A DNA stretch of 64,000 nucleotides from Hyphomicrobium_B sp001006785 (GCF_001006785.1 NZ_CDHO01000003.1:1488001-1552000), one strand, 5' to 3'. Positions 8,612 to 16,962 are shown, counted from the first letter of the stretch. The notes: generated by a model not told the origin, from the sequence alone. Numbers and translations are program-made.

Positions 8612-9392
8612 CGGAACCCTGCGACGGTTGAAGGTAAAGGTAGTCAGAGAGCCAACAGGCGAGTTTGTGGGGACCTGCTTGCCGGAAGATGGTTTCGTAA
8701 CGGGCGATGTGGTCGTCCATGAAGACGTCCTGGCCGTCCTCGAAGCGCGTGAAGAAGTTCTCCGCGCCATCGGTGCACATCAGCACGGCCTTGATATGGG
8801 GCGAGCGCGATTTCGAGAATGTGCTGAGTTTCTCCCAGTCTCGCCGGTGAATGCTGAAGGTGCCGTTGCGCGACTGTGGGGCATCGCAGAAGGGAACAAG
8901 CTTTGCGCGTGTGCCCTCGCGCCGGTCGGGGGCGGCGTAGGCGGCAATCGAGCTGTCTCCAATGGCGCCCGAATAGATGGCGTCGCCGTCCAAGAGCGAG
9001 ACAACGAGCGTGCAAGCGAAGTCCTTGGGCGAGATCCCACGACCCTCGCAGACCTTGAAGATCTGCTGATGGGCGTGCCCGAAGGCCTCTTTGACCAAGT
9101 CGAGGCTGGGCTGGCGCTGTGTTTTCGACAACGCGTCGGCGAAGAAGCGCTCAACAACCGAAGTGGCGAGCCTCGCCCCTTGGTGGGAATATTCGGCTTG
9201 GCTGACCCCATCGGCAATGATCATCCAGGCTGCGCCCTGGATGGAACCCATGCGGTAGGCGTCCTGGTTCGGCATTTTTCGGATGAGATGCTTCTCTCCG
9301 ATCTGGGAGGCGGCCGACAGGAACCAGGGCTTCTGCCAGGCCGTCTCGATGCGTGTGAGCGGCTGGAGGTCAAAGCGCCCAAACTTATTCAT
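8541..9392 (-). CDS. PP2C-family serine/threonine phosphatase
   Basis: A 283-residue metal-dependent phosphatase. PP2C motifs are in order: NQD at 42-44, the metal-binding DG in IIADGVSQAEYSHQG at 61-62, IGDSS near 145, CTDG near 210 and SDDRT near the C terminus. It would reverse Ser/Thr phosphorylation, presumably on targets of the kinase-like protein in the same operon. Its ATG overlaps the stop of the vWA gene (ATGA), which implies translational coupling. Kinase/vWA/PP2C groups are known as TerY-P triads, and this is the phosphatase member. Confidence 0.85.
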   Translation of the reverse strand: MNKFGRFDLQPLTRIETAWQKPWFLSAASQIGEKHLIRKMPNQDAYRMGSIQGAAWMIIADGVSQAEYSHQGARLATSVVERFFADALSKTQRQPSLDLVKEAFGHAHQQIFKVCEGRGISPKDFACTLVVSLLDGDAIYSGAIGDSSIAAYAAPDRREGTRAKLVPFCDAPQSRNGTFSIHRRDWEKLSTFSKSRSPHIKAVLMCTDGAENFFTRFEDGQDVFMDDHIARYETIFRQAGPHKLACWLSDYLYLQPSQGSDDRTLLIAYRLPSELALPVGVTA

Positions 9393-10228
9393 CCAACCTC
9401 CAGCTCATCGTCTGGGTCGCTCTCGGTCTCATCGAAGGGGAGCTGACGCTTGGCGTCCTCAACGCTTTCGGGGACGTCGTCATTGCCGCCGGCGATTAGG
9501 GAATCCATGAAAACGGTGACGAACTGCGCCAACTGCTCAAAAGGGGGCATGTCCTTGCCGATCGCGAGCACGGTGTTCTTGCCGGTGAGCAACGCCAAAA
9601 GCTCGGCGCCGCTTTTGCCGTTTTCGGCTTTGACGGAATAGGCTTTGGGCGCACAGAAATGCAGGATGTTGGCGCGCTTCAAGTCCTTTGTGCGGCCGTC
9701 GAAGCGGCTGAGCTTTGCCCGGATGGCGTTCCAGGCGGGACCGTCGATCGGCAAAAGGTCGGTCGGGATACCGTCTGTGAGATGGATGATGTGGGGCATG
9801 CCGTTGGTGATGCTGCGCGAGGCATAGCCTTCGTTGATGCGGATGCACTTGTCGACGGCGTACTCGAGTGCGTCGCCCATGTGGGTGCCACCCTTGCCGC
9901 GCATTTCCTCCACATGGTCGGGCAAGTCCTTCACCTCGGTCCAATCGAGGATGTCCATCACCTGTTCGTTGTAGGCGATGATGGAAAGGTCGATGGCATC
10001 CCGGTTGGCATAGACGGTGGAGTCCTTGGGGGGGTCCTTGAGGAGCTTGATCAACTCGTTGACCGCGTTGTTGATGCGGTGGATGTCGGGGTCTGGAAGG
10101 CGCGAGGTCGAGCCAGAGACGTCGATGAGGACGACGAAGGCGAACCGCCGCTTGTGGTCGGCGACCCCCTGCACGAAATTGGTTGCTCCGACCTTGACGC
10201 GTTCTTGAACGTCCATGCGTTGCTCCAT
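9389..10228 (-). CDS. von Willebrand factor A (TerY-like) protein
   Basis: A 279-residue cytoplasmic vWA protein. The metal-ion-dependent adhesion site DxSxS is at 36-40 (LIDVSGSTS), a Thr in GKGGTHMG near 113 and a LTDG further on complete the site. It ends in an acidic tail (ESDPDDELEVG). TerY-type vWA proteins bind partner proteins through a metal ion and pair with PP2C and kinase genes. The start at 10228 is supported by a TGATG overlap with the upstream membrane-protein gene. The open frame further upstream is a shadow of that gene. Confidence 0.85.
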   Translation of the reverse strand: MEQRMDVQERVKVGATNFVQGVADHKRRFAFVVLIDVSGSTSRLPDPDIHRINNAVNELIKLLKDPPKDSTVYANRDAIDLSIIAYNEQVMDILDWTEVKDLPDHVEEMRGKGGTHMGDALEYAVDKCIRINEGYASRSITNGMPHIIHLTDGIPTDLLPIDGPAWNAIRAKLSRFDGRTKDLKRANILHFCAPKAYSVKAENGKSGAELLALLTGKNTVLAIGKDMPPFEQLAQFVTVFMDSLIAGGNDDVPESVEDAKRQLPFDETESDPDDELEVG

Positions 10229-11433
10229 CAGTTGGGTTGATACGGGTGGGGCGCGTTCGCCATCTCTGCCGGCGGCGCGTTGGACCAGACCCAATCCTCC
10301 GGCCGACCTCCTGAGCGGCAGGCGCGGTTGGTGAACTGGTGCTTGAGCCGGCCCCAGGCGAAGTAGAGCCGGTAGGTTGCGCAGGGATTTGAAAAGGACA
10401 GGATCTGCATCACGTCGATGTCGGGGTTGCTGCCGAGGTAGACGTTGACTGGCATCCCCGCCGAGAGGTTGGCGACGCCGCCGAAGTGCATCGTCGAGCC
10501 GAGATGGTCCGCGACGGCGCGCCGCAAAGCGACTTGGTGGTGGCTCATCGCGAGCGTGACCCACGCGGGAGGCCTGTCCTCGGGTGAGAAGGGAAAGGTG
10601 TCGACCGCCTGCCGGAGCACCACGCGGGCGGCCGCCATGACGTCCGCCGCGGAGTCGTCGTTTGCTGTCGGGGCGAAAAGGAAGCGGCCCAATTCTTCGA
10701 GCTGGGCGCTCGGGCGTCCACCGTGGTCGGCCGCGGCGGCGAAACCCCACGCCGACAGTTGTCTTCTCCACGTCCGCCAGAGTGCGGCTTGAGAGGGCGC
10801 GCGTGGCGGCCGCGCGGGCGGAGCGGTGTCGGGTGGCTTGGTTGGGATTGGCATCTCTTGCGTTGCCGTAGGCGGCCATTGAAAGCTCTGCCATGCTTCG
10901 GGGACGAAGGCTGGCGTCGCCACGGCTTGCCTGACAGGGTGCTGGGAAGCCGGATTGGGAACAGCGGCGCGTTCTGGTTTTGCCGTCGCGGGCAGCGGCT
11001 TAGGTGGAGCGGGACTCTCGACAACAGGGGATTGGATCTGTGCAGGCAAAGGCCGCGATTGCAGGTTGATGACAAAAATGGCGCCGAGCATTACCAGCGC
11101 AGCCACCACGTAGAGGGCCGGTGGAATGTCGAAGGAGATCAGCGGCCGGGGTGCGGGCCTCGGCGCCGGAGGCAGAGCGCCAGGGTCCTTCTCTGACCTC
11201 GGATGAGGTGCCGGCTTCGTCGCTTCATCATCGACGACGAAGTCGTCCGAAAGCGTGTCCTCGAAAAGGTTTGGCGACGGCTGCCAGGCGTCGGCGATCG
11301 ACAGCGGCCGTTCAGGGACCTTGTCTTTGGGCTTGGAAGGAGGCGCCGGTGCGGGCGCAGGTTTTGGATGAGGGCGCGGGGGCTTGTCCTCCGAAAACGC
11401 CAGGTCAAAGAGGTCTTCGGCCTCATGAGGCAT
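10228..11433 (-). CDS. Single-TM protein with proline-rich cytoplasmic region, unknown family
   Basis: A 401-residue protein. Residues 1-100 are Pro/Asp/Glu-rich and look disordered, with repeated KPAPAP-type stretches. One membrane helix spans about 103-124 (PPALYVVAALVMLGAIFVIN). A second Pro-rich linker follows, then a folded C-terminal domain of about 190 residues (WRTWRRQLSAWGF onward) that would lie in the periplasm. The layout (disordered cytoplasmic arm, single helix, outer domain) resembles scaffold or TonB/VirB10-like parts, but I recognise no family. The start at 11433 overlaps the kinase stop by 11 bp. It may give the kinase/phosphatase/coupling group a membrane anchor (inference). 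Confidence 0.7.
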   Translation of the reverse strand: MPHEAEDLFDLAFSEDKPPRPHPKPAPAPAPPSKPKDKVPERPLSIADAWQPSPNLFEDTLSDDFVVDDEATKPAPHPRSEKDPGALPPAPRPAPRPLISFDIPPALYVVAALVMLGAIFVINLQSRPLPAQIQSPVVESPAPPKPLPATAKPERAAVPNPASQHPVRQAVATPAFVPEAWQSFQWPPTATQEMPIPTKPPDTAPPARPPRAPSQAALWRTWRRQLSAWGFAAAADHGGRPSAQLEELGRFLFAPTANDDSAADVMAAARVVLRQAVDTFPFSPEDRPPAWVTLAMSHHQVALRRAVADHLGSTMHFGGVANLSAGMPVNVYLGSNPDIDVMQILSFSNPCATYRLYFAWGRLKHQFTNRACRSGGRPEDWVWSNAPPAEMANAPHPYQPN

Positions 11434-12460
11434 AGGCAAGCTCGCGGATGACAGCGGTGTTCTTGAGGATGGCGGCCCATTCGCTGGCGGTGACGACGCT
11501 CGGCGTCGAGAAGGTGCGGGTGAAGGCCTTGCGCACGGGCTCGGGTAGGCAGCGGTAGGCATCGACCACGCTCTGGGGCTGCGCATAGGTCTTGGGGTTG
11601 TCGACCGGGAATATGCGTTTGCGGATCAGTTCGCCGTGGGTGGAATCGCGCGCCTCAAACGGGTGCCGTGGCACCTTGAAGCCGGCGAGCAGCAGGTAAT
11701 AGAGGTTGATGGCGAGAAGGAAATCGTCGTGCGAGGTCTTGAATTCGCCGGCCTTGCGCATGGCGTCCATGTCAGGGGATTCATAGTGTGGAGTGACGTT
11801 GCCGTTGAAAAAGAGGTGGGTTTCGCCCTTGGCCGTTCCCGTGAACTGGTAACTGTCGGCGTCGATGAAGGTGACCTTTTTGAGATCGGCGTGGATGTGG
11901 ATGTTGTTGGCGCTGAAGTCCCCCAAGACAAAGCGCCAGGGGTGGGCATGCATCAGGGCAAGCTGCTGGGCGATGGTGACGCCAATCTTCGCCGCCAACG
12001 TCGGGGTCATAACATCGCGGTAGTCGGGGTTGCCGAGGTAGGCGGAGAGCGGCCTCGTGTCGGCAAGCTCGGCCATGGTGATGCCAATGAGCGCGCTGCG
12101 CATTTCCTGCGGTGTCTGTGGTTTGTGGAGGAAGAGGCAGCGTCGCGGCCACGCGACAAAGGGGAGGTCGTGCAACAGGATGTGGCGGTTGAATACGAGG
12201 TAGATCAACCGCTGCGCATACTCCCTGTCTCGCTGCAGCCTTGTGCGCGTCGAGGATTTGTAGAACTTGCCGACGAGGCGCGGCTTCGAGCGCGGGAGCA
12301 GCCGGTGCAGGTAGCCCGCGCCGCCTTCGCCCCGGTTATCGGCCGATTTCAAGGGTTCGCCGACGGTGTACTGCGCCCAATTGTTCCCCTTTGTTTTGTC
12401 CCTGCGCACGCCATGGAGTGTCATTCCGGGGGTGATGTCGCGCTTGACGGGGTCGGTCAT
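11423..12460 (-). CDS. Protein-kinase-like protein of a TerY-P-type triad
   Basis: A 345-residue protein with a kinase-like core. FVLGDFSANNIHI (about 177-189) matches the catalytic loop pattern with D and N, and FIDADSYQF (about 196-204) matches the metal-binding DFG position as DAD. A Lys in LVGKFYKSS (about 64) is the candidate ATP lysine. The sequence MRSALIGITMAELADTRPL fits the hinge region. It differs from Hanks-type kinases in detail and belongs with the atypical kinases found beside TerY-like and PP2C genes. GAGTGAG precedes the ATG, 15 bp after the relaxase stop. Activity is predicted only. Confidence 0.7.
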   Translation of the reverse strand: MTDPVKRDITPGMTLHGVRRDKTKGNNWAQYTVGEPLKSADNRGEGGAGYLHRLLPRSKPRLVGKFYKSSTRTRLQRDREYAQRLIYLVFNRHILLHDLPFVAWPRRCLFLHKPQTPQEMRSALIGITMAELADTRPLSAYLGNPDYRDVMTPTLAAKIGVTIAQQLALMHAHPWRFVLGDFSANNIHIHADLKKVTFIDADSYQFTGTAKGETHLFFNGNVTPHYESPDMDAMRKAGEFKTSHDDFLLAINLYYLLLAGFKVPRHPFEARDSTHGELIRKRIFPVDNPKTYAQPQSVVDAYRCLPEPVRKAFTRTFSTPSVVTASEWAAILKNTAVIRELAYAS

Positions 12461-12475
12461 CGTCTCACTCTGGGG

Positions 12476-13927
12476 TTAGCGATCTCGGTCCTTGTCGCGC
12501 TTCCTTCGCTTGGTCGGCTTTGGTTTCGGGGTCGGCGGCGGTTGTGCCTCTTTGGTCTCCTTGAGCGCGTCGTAGAGGTCGTTCTCGAGCTGCTCGGCGA
12601 GTGTCAGGTGTTGGCGCAAATCATCTTCAAGTCGCTTCACCTCGGCGGCAGAGCGGGCAAGCTGGGCATCGGTGATGAGGCCTGCGGCGTGCATTTTCTT
12701 CGCGATGTCGTGGCCGGCGCGGGATCCGGCGAGGTCTTCAAAGGCCGCCCTGCGCGGAGACGTCCCCGCTGATCCGCCACTGCTTGTCGAGTTGGCGTTC
12801 TCAGCACCGCTCTTGCGCCGTGCCGCCGTGTCGTCGGTGGTCTCCGCCGCGCGGCGGGCTTCGCGTGCGGCCTCGGCCCGGGCAATACGCTTCAGGCGTT
12901 CCAAAGCCCGCAGGCGCTCAACTTCGGCAAGGTCAGCGTCGGCGGTGGTGGCGCTGTCCTCGTCATCGGACGTGGTCGGGCCTTTGGCGTCCTTGTCCTT
13001 GCGGTCGTCCTTGTTGAAATTCTCCGGCCGCAGTCTTTCGGCGCGGTGTGAGGGTGTGTGCCGGCCTTTGACCTCTTCAGGCTCAAGCACGAGGGCGACC
13101 GGGTCACGGCGCTTGTCGTAGTTGGCAAAGGTTTCGCCGAACCGGTCCTCAAGCCCACGTAGACGGACCTGCTTGCCAAGGTCGGAAAGTTTCATGAAAC
13201 CATCAGCACCGGCGAGGATCAGGCCCTGCCCCTTGCGCTGTAACGTGACGGCTTCGCTCGCCAACATGTTAGCCAAGTGGTCCCAGTCCGTGGCTTCAAC
13301 GAAAGCCGACGATAGCAGCTCGCGGAGTGCGTGAATCTGGCTGATCGAATAGTGGGGCAGCGGGTCAGGCCGCCCGTGGCGATAATCCCTCTGAAATTCC
13401 CCGTCTTTCACCCGACGTGACGTTTTTGCAATCTGCTCGGGGCTGTTGAAGCGCCCCGGCACCATCGTCATGCCGTGCTCCAACGCCTGGCGCGCGATCG
13501 ACAGCTCGATGCGCTTGTAGTCGTTGGACGTCGACCAGCTTTTCAGCGTTTCGGGATGGACCTTGTTGACGATGATGTGCAGGTGGCGGTGGTTGGTGTT
13601 CTTGTGCGCCACCAACGCGGCCTGGTGGTCGGAAAGCCCAAGGTCCGCCAGCGTCGTGTCGGCAACGAGCCGCATCAGGTCATCCGTTGGCGCCTCATCG
13701 CGGTGCCAGGACAGGACGACGTGATAAAGGGGCTTGCGCGATTTGCGCGCCATGGCCGCCAACGCCCGCATTTGCATCGGCGCGAGGTCTGGGTCGGCGG
13801 TCAAAAGATTGCGGGTGTCAGACCAGGCGACACGTTCGGGGTCCTCATCGCCCTTGCGTCCCCGCAAGAGGTAGTTGATGGCGCCGCGGAATCCGCGGCC
13901 GCCCTTCGCCGCCACTTTGCCGATCAT
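12476..13927 (-). CDS. Relaxase / mobilization nuclease
   Basis: A 483-residue relaxase (PF03432-type fold). The candidate nicking tyrosine is Tyr19 in AINYLLRG, and the metal-binding motif HxHxxxN is at 115-121 (HLHIIVN). The last 150 residues are charged, with coiled coil near 425-460 and a Lys/Arg-rich tail. Relaxases nick oriT and pilot the strand into a conjugation channel. ATG at 13927 overlaps the MobC-like stop as ATGA; the longer upstream frame is a shadow. The pairing with a MobC-like gene and a coupling protein shows a transfer module. MOBP or MOBQ assignment needs alignment. Confidence 0.88.
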   Translation of the reverse strand: MIGKVAAKGGRGFRGAINYLLRGRKGDEDPERVAWSDTRNLLTADPDLAPMQMRALAAMARKSRKPLYHVVLSWHRDEAPTDDLMRLVADTTLADLGLSDHQAALVAHKNTNHRHLHIIVNKVHPETLKSWSTSNDYKRIELSIARQALEHGMTMVPGRFNSPEQIAKTSRRVKDGEFQRDYRHGRPDPLPHYSISQIHALRELLSSAFVEATDWDHLANMLASEAVTLQRKGQGLILAGADGFMKLSDLGKQVRLRGLEDRFGETFANYDKRRDPVALVLEPEEVKGRHTPSHRAERLRPENFNKDDRKDKDAKGPTTSDDEDSATTADADLAEVERLRALERLKRIARAEAAREARRAAETTDDTAARRKSGAENANSTSSGGSAGTSPRRAAFEDLAGSRAGHDIAKKMHAAGLITDAQLARSAAEVKRLEDDLRQHLTLAEQLENDLYDALKETKEAQPPPTPKPKPTKRRKRDKDRDR

Positions 13928-14514
13928 GGGGCAAAGGATTCCAGGATGGCGACGGCCTTCGACAGCACGACCTGGTGTTGGTTCATGAGGTATTCGACTT
14001 CGCGGCGCGTCACCGCCACCATGCCGGCGTTGGCCTGGTGCGCGAGCTGGTTGACGTTGGTGCCCAGCTTCTTGATCTGGAAGCAGACCTGGGCCAGGGC
14101 CGCGATCACTTTCACCGCGTGCTTGATTTTCGGCGCGGGCTTTGGCTTTCCGGTGATGTCGGCGAGCACGACCTTGCGCATGTAATCGGCGCGGGTCTCG
14201 CCGCAGTCGAAAGCCTTGCGCTCGATCTCGGCGTTTTCGGCGGCCGAGAACTTCGGCTTCGCCCACACCTTGAGTGTGGCCCCGGTATCCTCGGGCAGCG
14301 CCACATGCATCTTCGGCTCAGAAATGACCTGCGGCATCGACCGCGCCCGCCGGTCGAGCCCCTCCATGACCAATGTTCTCAGCAACTCGGGGTTGACGCG
14401 CTTGAGGCCGCGTTTCCTCGCCTCGCCGGCAAGGCGCGCGGCATCCGCCTCGGAGAAGTTGACCTTCATCCGATGAACAAGCGGATTTGCCTTCGCATGC
14501 CCCTTGGCAGGCAT
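13924..14514 (-). CDS. MobC-like relaxosome accessory protein
   Basis: A 196-residue protein. The N-terminal part (VNFSEADAARLAGEARKRG) looks like a ribbon-helix-helix DNA-binding region. The C-terminal part carries the MobC-family phrase KKLGTNVNQLAHQANAG (about 147-163). MobC proteins bind oriT and help the relaxase open it. This is the first gene of the seven-gene transfer operon. GGGAGGG lies upstream of the ATG, though about 12 bp away. A clear 350-bp non-coding region precedes it, where oriT is expected. Confidence 0.8.
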   Translation of the reverse strand: MPAKGHAKANPLVHRMKVNFSEADAARLAGEARKRGLKRVNPELLRTLVMEGLDRRARSMPQVISEPKMHVALPEDTGATLKVWAKPKFSAAENAEIERKAFDCGETRADYMRKVVLADITGKPKPAPKIKHAVKVIAALAQVCFQIKKLGTNVNQLAHQANAGMVAVTRREVEYLMNQHQVVLSKAVAILESFAP

Positions 14515-14866
14515 AGATGTCGAGCCCTCCCCGGCGTTGAGGGGACAAGCAAAGGGCTTGAGGCCGCAGGCCGAATGCCCGTCTGTTTTTGGGCCCGGTC
14601 AGGGCCCTAAAACATTGCTTGCTCCCAGTCATCACGGTATACGGTGCGACTTCTTTGTGGTAAATACACGGCGCATACACCGTGGGCACAATTGAAGCCA
14701 AGATGAACAAGGAATGGGCTCTAGAATAACGGGGGCTGTCTGCCCCCGAGCCCCCGAAGATTTAATGGCCAATGAGCGACTTTTATTGCCGCTGGGACGC
14801 AACAGGAAGGCGTTGTATTCGGTTTTACACCGGAGATGTCGGTATCAGTCAGGAGCGCTCGGTAGA
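14515..14866. other. Non-coding region upstream of mobC; candidate oriT/promoter
   Basis: No convincing gene lies in these 352 bases. Inverted repeats are visible: GGGCCC-GGTCA-GGGCCC at 14591-14607, flanked by T and A runs, and CACGG-8 bases-CCGTG at 14667-14684. A direct pair ACGGT-AT-ACGGT lies at about 14634-14645. GC-rich self-complementary sequence (CGGGGGCTG / TGCCCCCG) lies near 14731-14750. Position upstream of a relaxosome operon makes this the expected place for oriT. No nick site could be assigned. Confidence 0.4.
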
Positions 14867-15211
14867 TTAACGGGTGGGCCGTTTGATGGGGAGCCGTGTC
14901 CTCGACCGCCCACTCCAGTGGTCGCGGTAGCGGGGCGTCGGGTCGGCGACCGCGAGAATGCGATCGAAGGGCTGGCCTTCCACCTCATGAGGCTCCAGAT
15001 GGAGGCGGGCACCGGCTTCCCGAAGCGATAGCTCCCGCACCGACATGTACGCGGAGGTTGTGATGAGGTTGGGGAAGGCCAGCTCGCCGGCATCCATCCG
15101 GAAGACGGCGCCGCCCTCGCCGTCATCGGCGAAGTAGCCGACGACCGACGCGTGGCGCGAGGTGTAGACCCGCACCTCCCCGTCGTCGCTTGATTCCACT
15201 CTGAGAAGCAT
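14867..15211 (-). CDS. Hypothetical island protein (114 residues)
   Basis: A 114-residue soluble protein with balanced codon and amino-acid use. It looks beta-rich (EVRVYTSRHASVVGYF, FRMDAGELAFP) and ends in an Arg-rich tail. I recognise no family. It is divergent from the HExxH gene at 15328 and convergent with nothing nearby. No strong ribosome binding site is seen before the ATG at 15211. Coding status is likely but not certain. Confidence 0.5.
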   Translation of the reverse strand: MLLRVESSDDGEVRVYTSRHASVVGYFADDGEGGAVFRMDAGELAFPNLITTSAYMSVRELSLREAGARLHLEPHEVEGQPFDRILAVADPTPRYRDHWSGRSRTRLPIKRPTR

Positions 15212-15327
15212 GCTGGCATTTTAAACCCGGCATGCTGGCCGTACGGCAAGACAGCCTGCTGGCAATTTCATCAGCACGCATACATCCTGTACGCCTCCCT
15301 CAACCCCCTGTTGCGGAATTGCCCACG

Positions 15328-15900
15328 ATGACCACCTTGACCTTTCGAGAAATCCTCGCCCATCACGAGGCGGCCCACGCCGTTATCGGAGTGCGCTTGG
15401 GTGCAGGAGTGGATGAGGAGGGCATCGACCTTGATCAGGCCGGGCCGAGTGGCGCCGGAGGCATTATCAGGGGAAAGCTTTTCAAGTTTCATCCCGTGGA
15501 CACCAAAACCAAGAAGTGGAGAATGCTCCTCGACAATCTCGCCATCATTCTCGCGGGGCCTGCAGCCAATTCAAAACTGCAGGGGTGGGACATGGCGGAA
15601 GCTCTTAAGCGACAGTACGGAGATGCGGGAATGGCAAGAAATCAGATCCAAGTCTCGAAGCTGGTCGAGGCCAAGTCCGATGATGAGGCCAAAATAAGAG
15701 AAGAGGACGTCGTGATGGAGCAGGGTTGGCTGAAGGCAGTGCGGATGCTGGATGACGAGGCCACCTGGTCTGCGGTGGAGGCTGTCGCCAAATCGGTTAT
15801 CGCGAGTGGAGGGAAATTGCCCGGGCCTACCATTGATGCGATGGTTCGCAAGGTCATGTTGGGGAAGGCCGAAAAGGCGCAAACCCCAACCAGCAACTGA
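15328..15900 (+). CDS. Stand-alone M41 (FtsH)-like metalloprotease domain protein
   Basis: A 190-residue protein. HEAAH (residues 13-17) is an HExxH zinc site in the context AHHEAAHAVIGVRLGAG, very like the start of the FtsH (M41) peptidase domain. LAIILAGPAANSKLQGWD resembles the FtsH glycine/alanine helix, and the following helices fit the same fold. The AAA ATPase and membrane parts of FtsH are missing. It could be a small island protease or a protein that modifies host regulation. The ATG at 15328 is used; the frame is open 96 bp further upstream without a better start. Confidence 0.6.
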   Translation: MTTLTFREILAHHEAAHAVIGVRLGAGVDEEGIDLDQAGPSGAGGIIRGKLFKFHPVDTKTKKWRMLLDNLAIILAGPAANSKLQGWDMAEALKRQYGDAGMARNQIQVSKLVEAKSDDEAKIREEDVVMEQGWLKAVRMLDDEATWSAVEAVAKSVIASGGKLPGPTIDAMVRKVMLGKAEKAQTPTSN

Positions 15901-15915
15901 CGACGTCGGAGCCGT

Positions 15916-16449
15916 CTAAAATGGCATCTCGTCGGCGAGCCGGAGACGGCCGATGTTCATCCAGGCGCTGTGGCGTATTTTGTCTTCGTGCTCTACCCAC
16001 GCGTGGTGTTCCTCGCGTTCTTCTTCGGAGAGGTCCTCGTATCGGGATTCTTCCCGGCGACGCTCTTCATGCTCCTCCTCTTCTTCGTGACGGCTCGGAG
16101 TAAAAATGCCCATGCGGTGCTTCATGCAGATGACTTCCATAGCGACCTTTGTCTCCCTGGACCGGGGAATCTCGAGGTCATCGGCGAGGCGAATGGCGTC
16201 GTACATCACGAATTCGGGGATGAGCGGATCGATTTCCAAGATGCGGCTGTAGGGATCGCGGTCCGCGTGTTTGAGGAAGTTGGCTGTCTCACGGTCAAGG
16301 CCGAAGTCGCCAAAGCGGTCGCGGTAGATGCCGATCTTGGCCTTCAATAAATCGCGCAGGACCGTTCGCGCTGACCAGGCCAAGGTCTGCACCGAACAAA
16401 GGTCGTCCTCGTTGAGCCAAAGGCGGATGGCGCAATTGAGCTGCGCCAT
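15916..16449 (-). CDS. Hypothetical acidic island protein (177 residues)
   Basis: A soluble protein with a helical first half (CAIRLWLNEDDLCSVQTLAW) and a very acidic, Glu/Arg-rich segment near 115-155 (EEEEEHEERRREES) that could form a single alpha helix. I recognise no family. AAAGGGA about 8 bp before the ATG at 16449 supports this start over the ATG at 16482, which has no such site. It is convergent with the M41-like gene, with 15 bp between the stops. Confidence 0.55.
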   Translation of the reverse strand: MAQLNCAIRLWLNEDDLCSVQTLAWSARTVLRDLLKAKIGIYRDRFGDFGLDRETANFLKHADRDPYSRILEIDPLIPEFVMYDAIRLADDLEIPRSRETKVAMEVICMKHRMGIFTPSRHEEEEEHEERRREESRYEDLSEEEREEHHAWVEHEDKIRHSAWMNIGRLRLADEMPF

Positions 16450-16563
16450 AGCAGCCGTCCCTTTATCGATGGTCTTGCGCATGGGAGTTCAAAAGCGGAT
16501 TGAGCTGTGAAGGTAATGGGCTCTAACACGCCGATGAAAGACCTTACAACGTGGCTAGCCTCG

Positions 16564-16962
16564 TTAGACTTGCGGCGCCGCTGCTTGCCGGAACACGGTA
16601 GCGGCCTTGGCATAGATGTCGGTGAGCGCCAGCGTCACCGTGCGGCCATCGGGGTGCACCGCCTTTGCGAAACCACCGGCATAGGTGCCGGGGTAACCGG
16701 AGCTTTCAAACAGCACCGCGATGTCGTGGGGGTGGATGAGCGGCGCGAGTTCGGCGGCGATGTCGAGGTCGCCACCCGCCGCCTTGAGGAAGGTCGGCCA
16801 GCCGGTCATGTGGGGGCGGTCGGCGGTCAGCGAATAACGTGCCTCCGACCCTTCGCCGTGGATGGTGAAGGCAAGGCCCCGAGTCCCGCACCAGAATTCA
16901 AAGAGGCGCTGGTCGACAACGCGGAATTTGTTGGATTGGGTGGCGGCGATGTAGGTCTGCAT
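16564..16962 (-). CDS. Hypothetical island protein (132 residues)
   Basis: A soluble protein of mixed composition (FEFWCGTRGLAFTIHG, HPHDIAVLFESSGYPG), with no known motif. The start at 16962 is favoured because the 15 bases up to the ATG (AAAGCCACGACCATG) match 14 of 15 with the leader of the gene at 5062-5670. An ATG at 16977 is also possible. The shared leader suggests the two genes are controlled alike. Function unknown. Confidence 0.5.
   Translation of the reverse strand: MQTYIAATQSNKFRVVDQRLFEFWCGTRGLAFTIHGEGSEARYSLTADRPHMTGWPTFLKAAGGDLDIAAELAPLIHPHDIAVLFESSGYPGTYAGGFAKAVHPDGRTVTLALTDIYAKAATVFRQAAAPQV

Noticed and set aside
8612..8770. N-terminal extension of the coupling protein to 8770
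   Set aside because: The extra 53 residues are Arg/Ser/Thr-rich and are the shadow of the phosphatase gene. ATG 8611 starts normal protein sequence.
10229..10894. N-terminal extension of the vWA protein to 10894
   Set aside because: The extension is Arg/Pro-rich and antiparallel in quality to the real membrane-protein gene; TGATG coupling at 10228 supports the short form.
11636..12772. Plus-strand 378-residue open frame
   Set aside because: Antisense to the kinase-like and relaxase genes with a Gly/Val/Arg-rich translation. It is a shadow of high-GC codon use.
15283..15289. CATCCTG as a relaxase nick site
   Set aside because: A seven-base match to a variable consensus is expected by chance and no flanking inverted repeat was evident.
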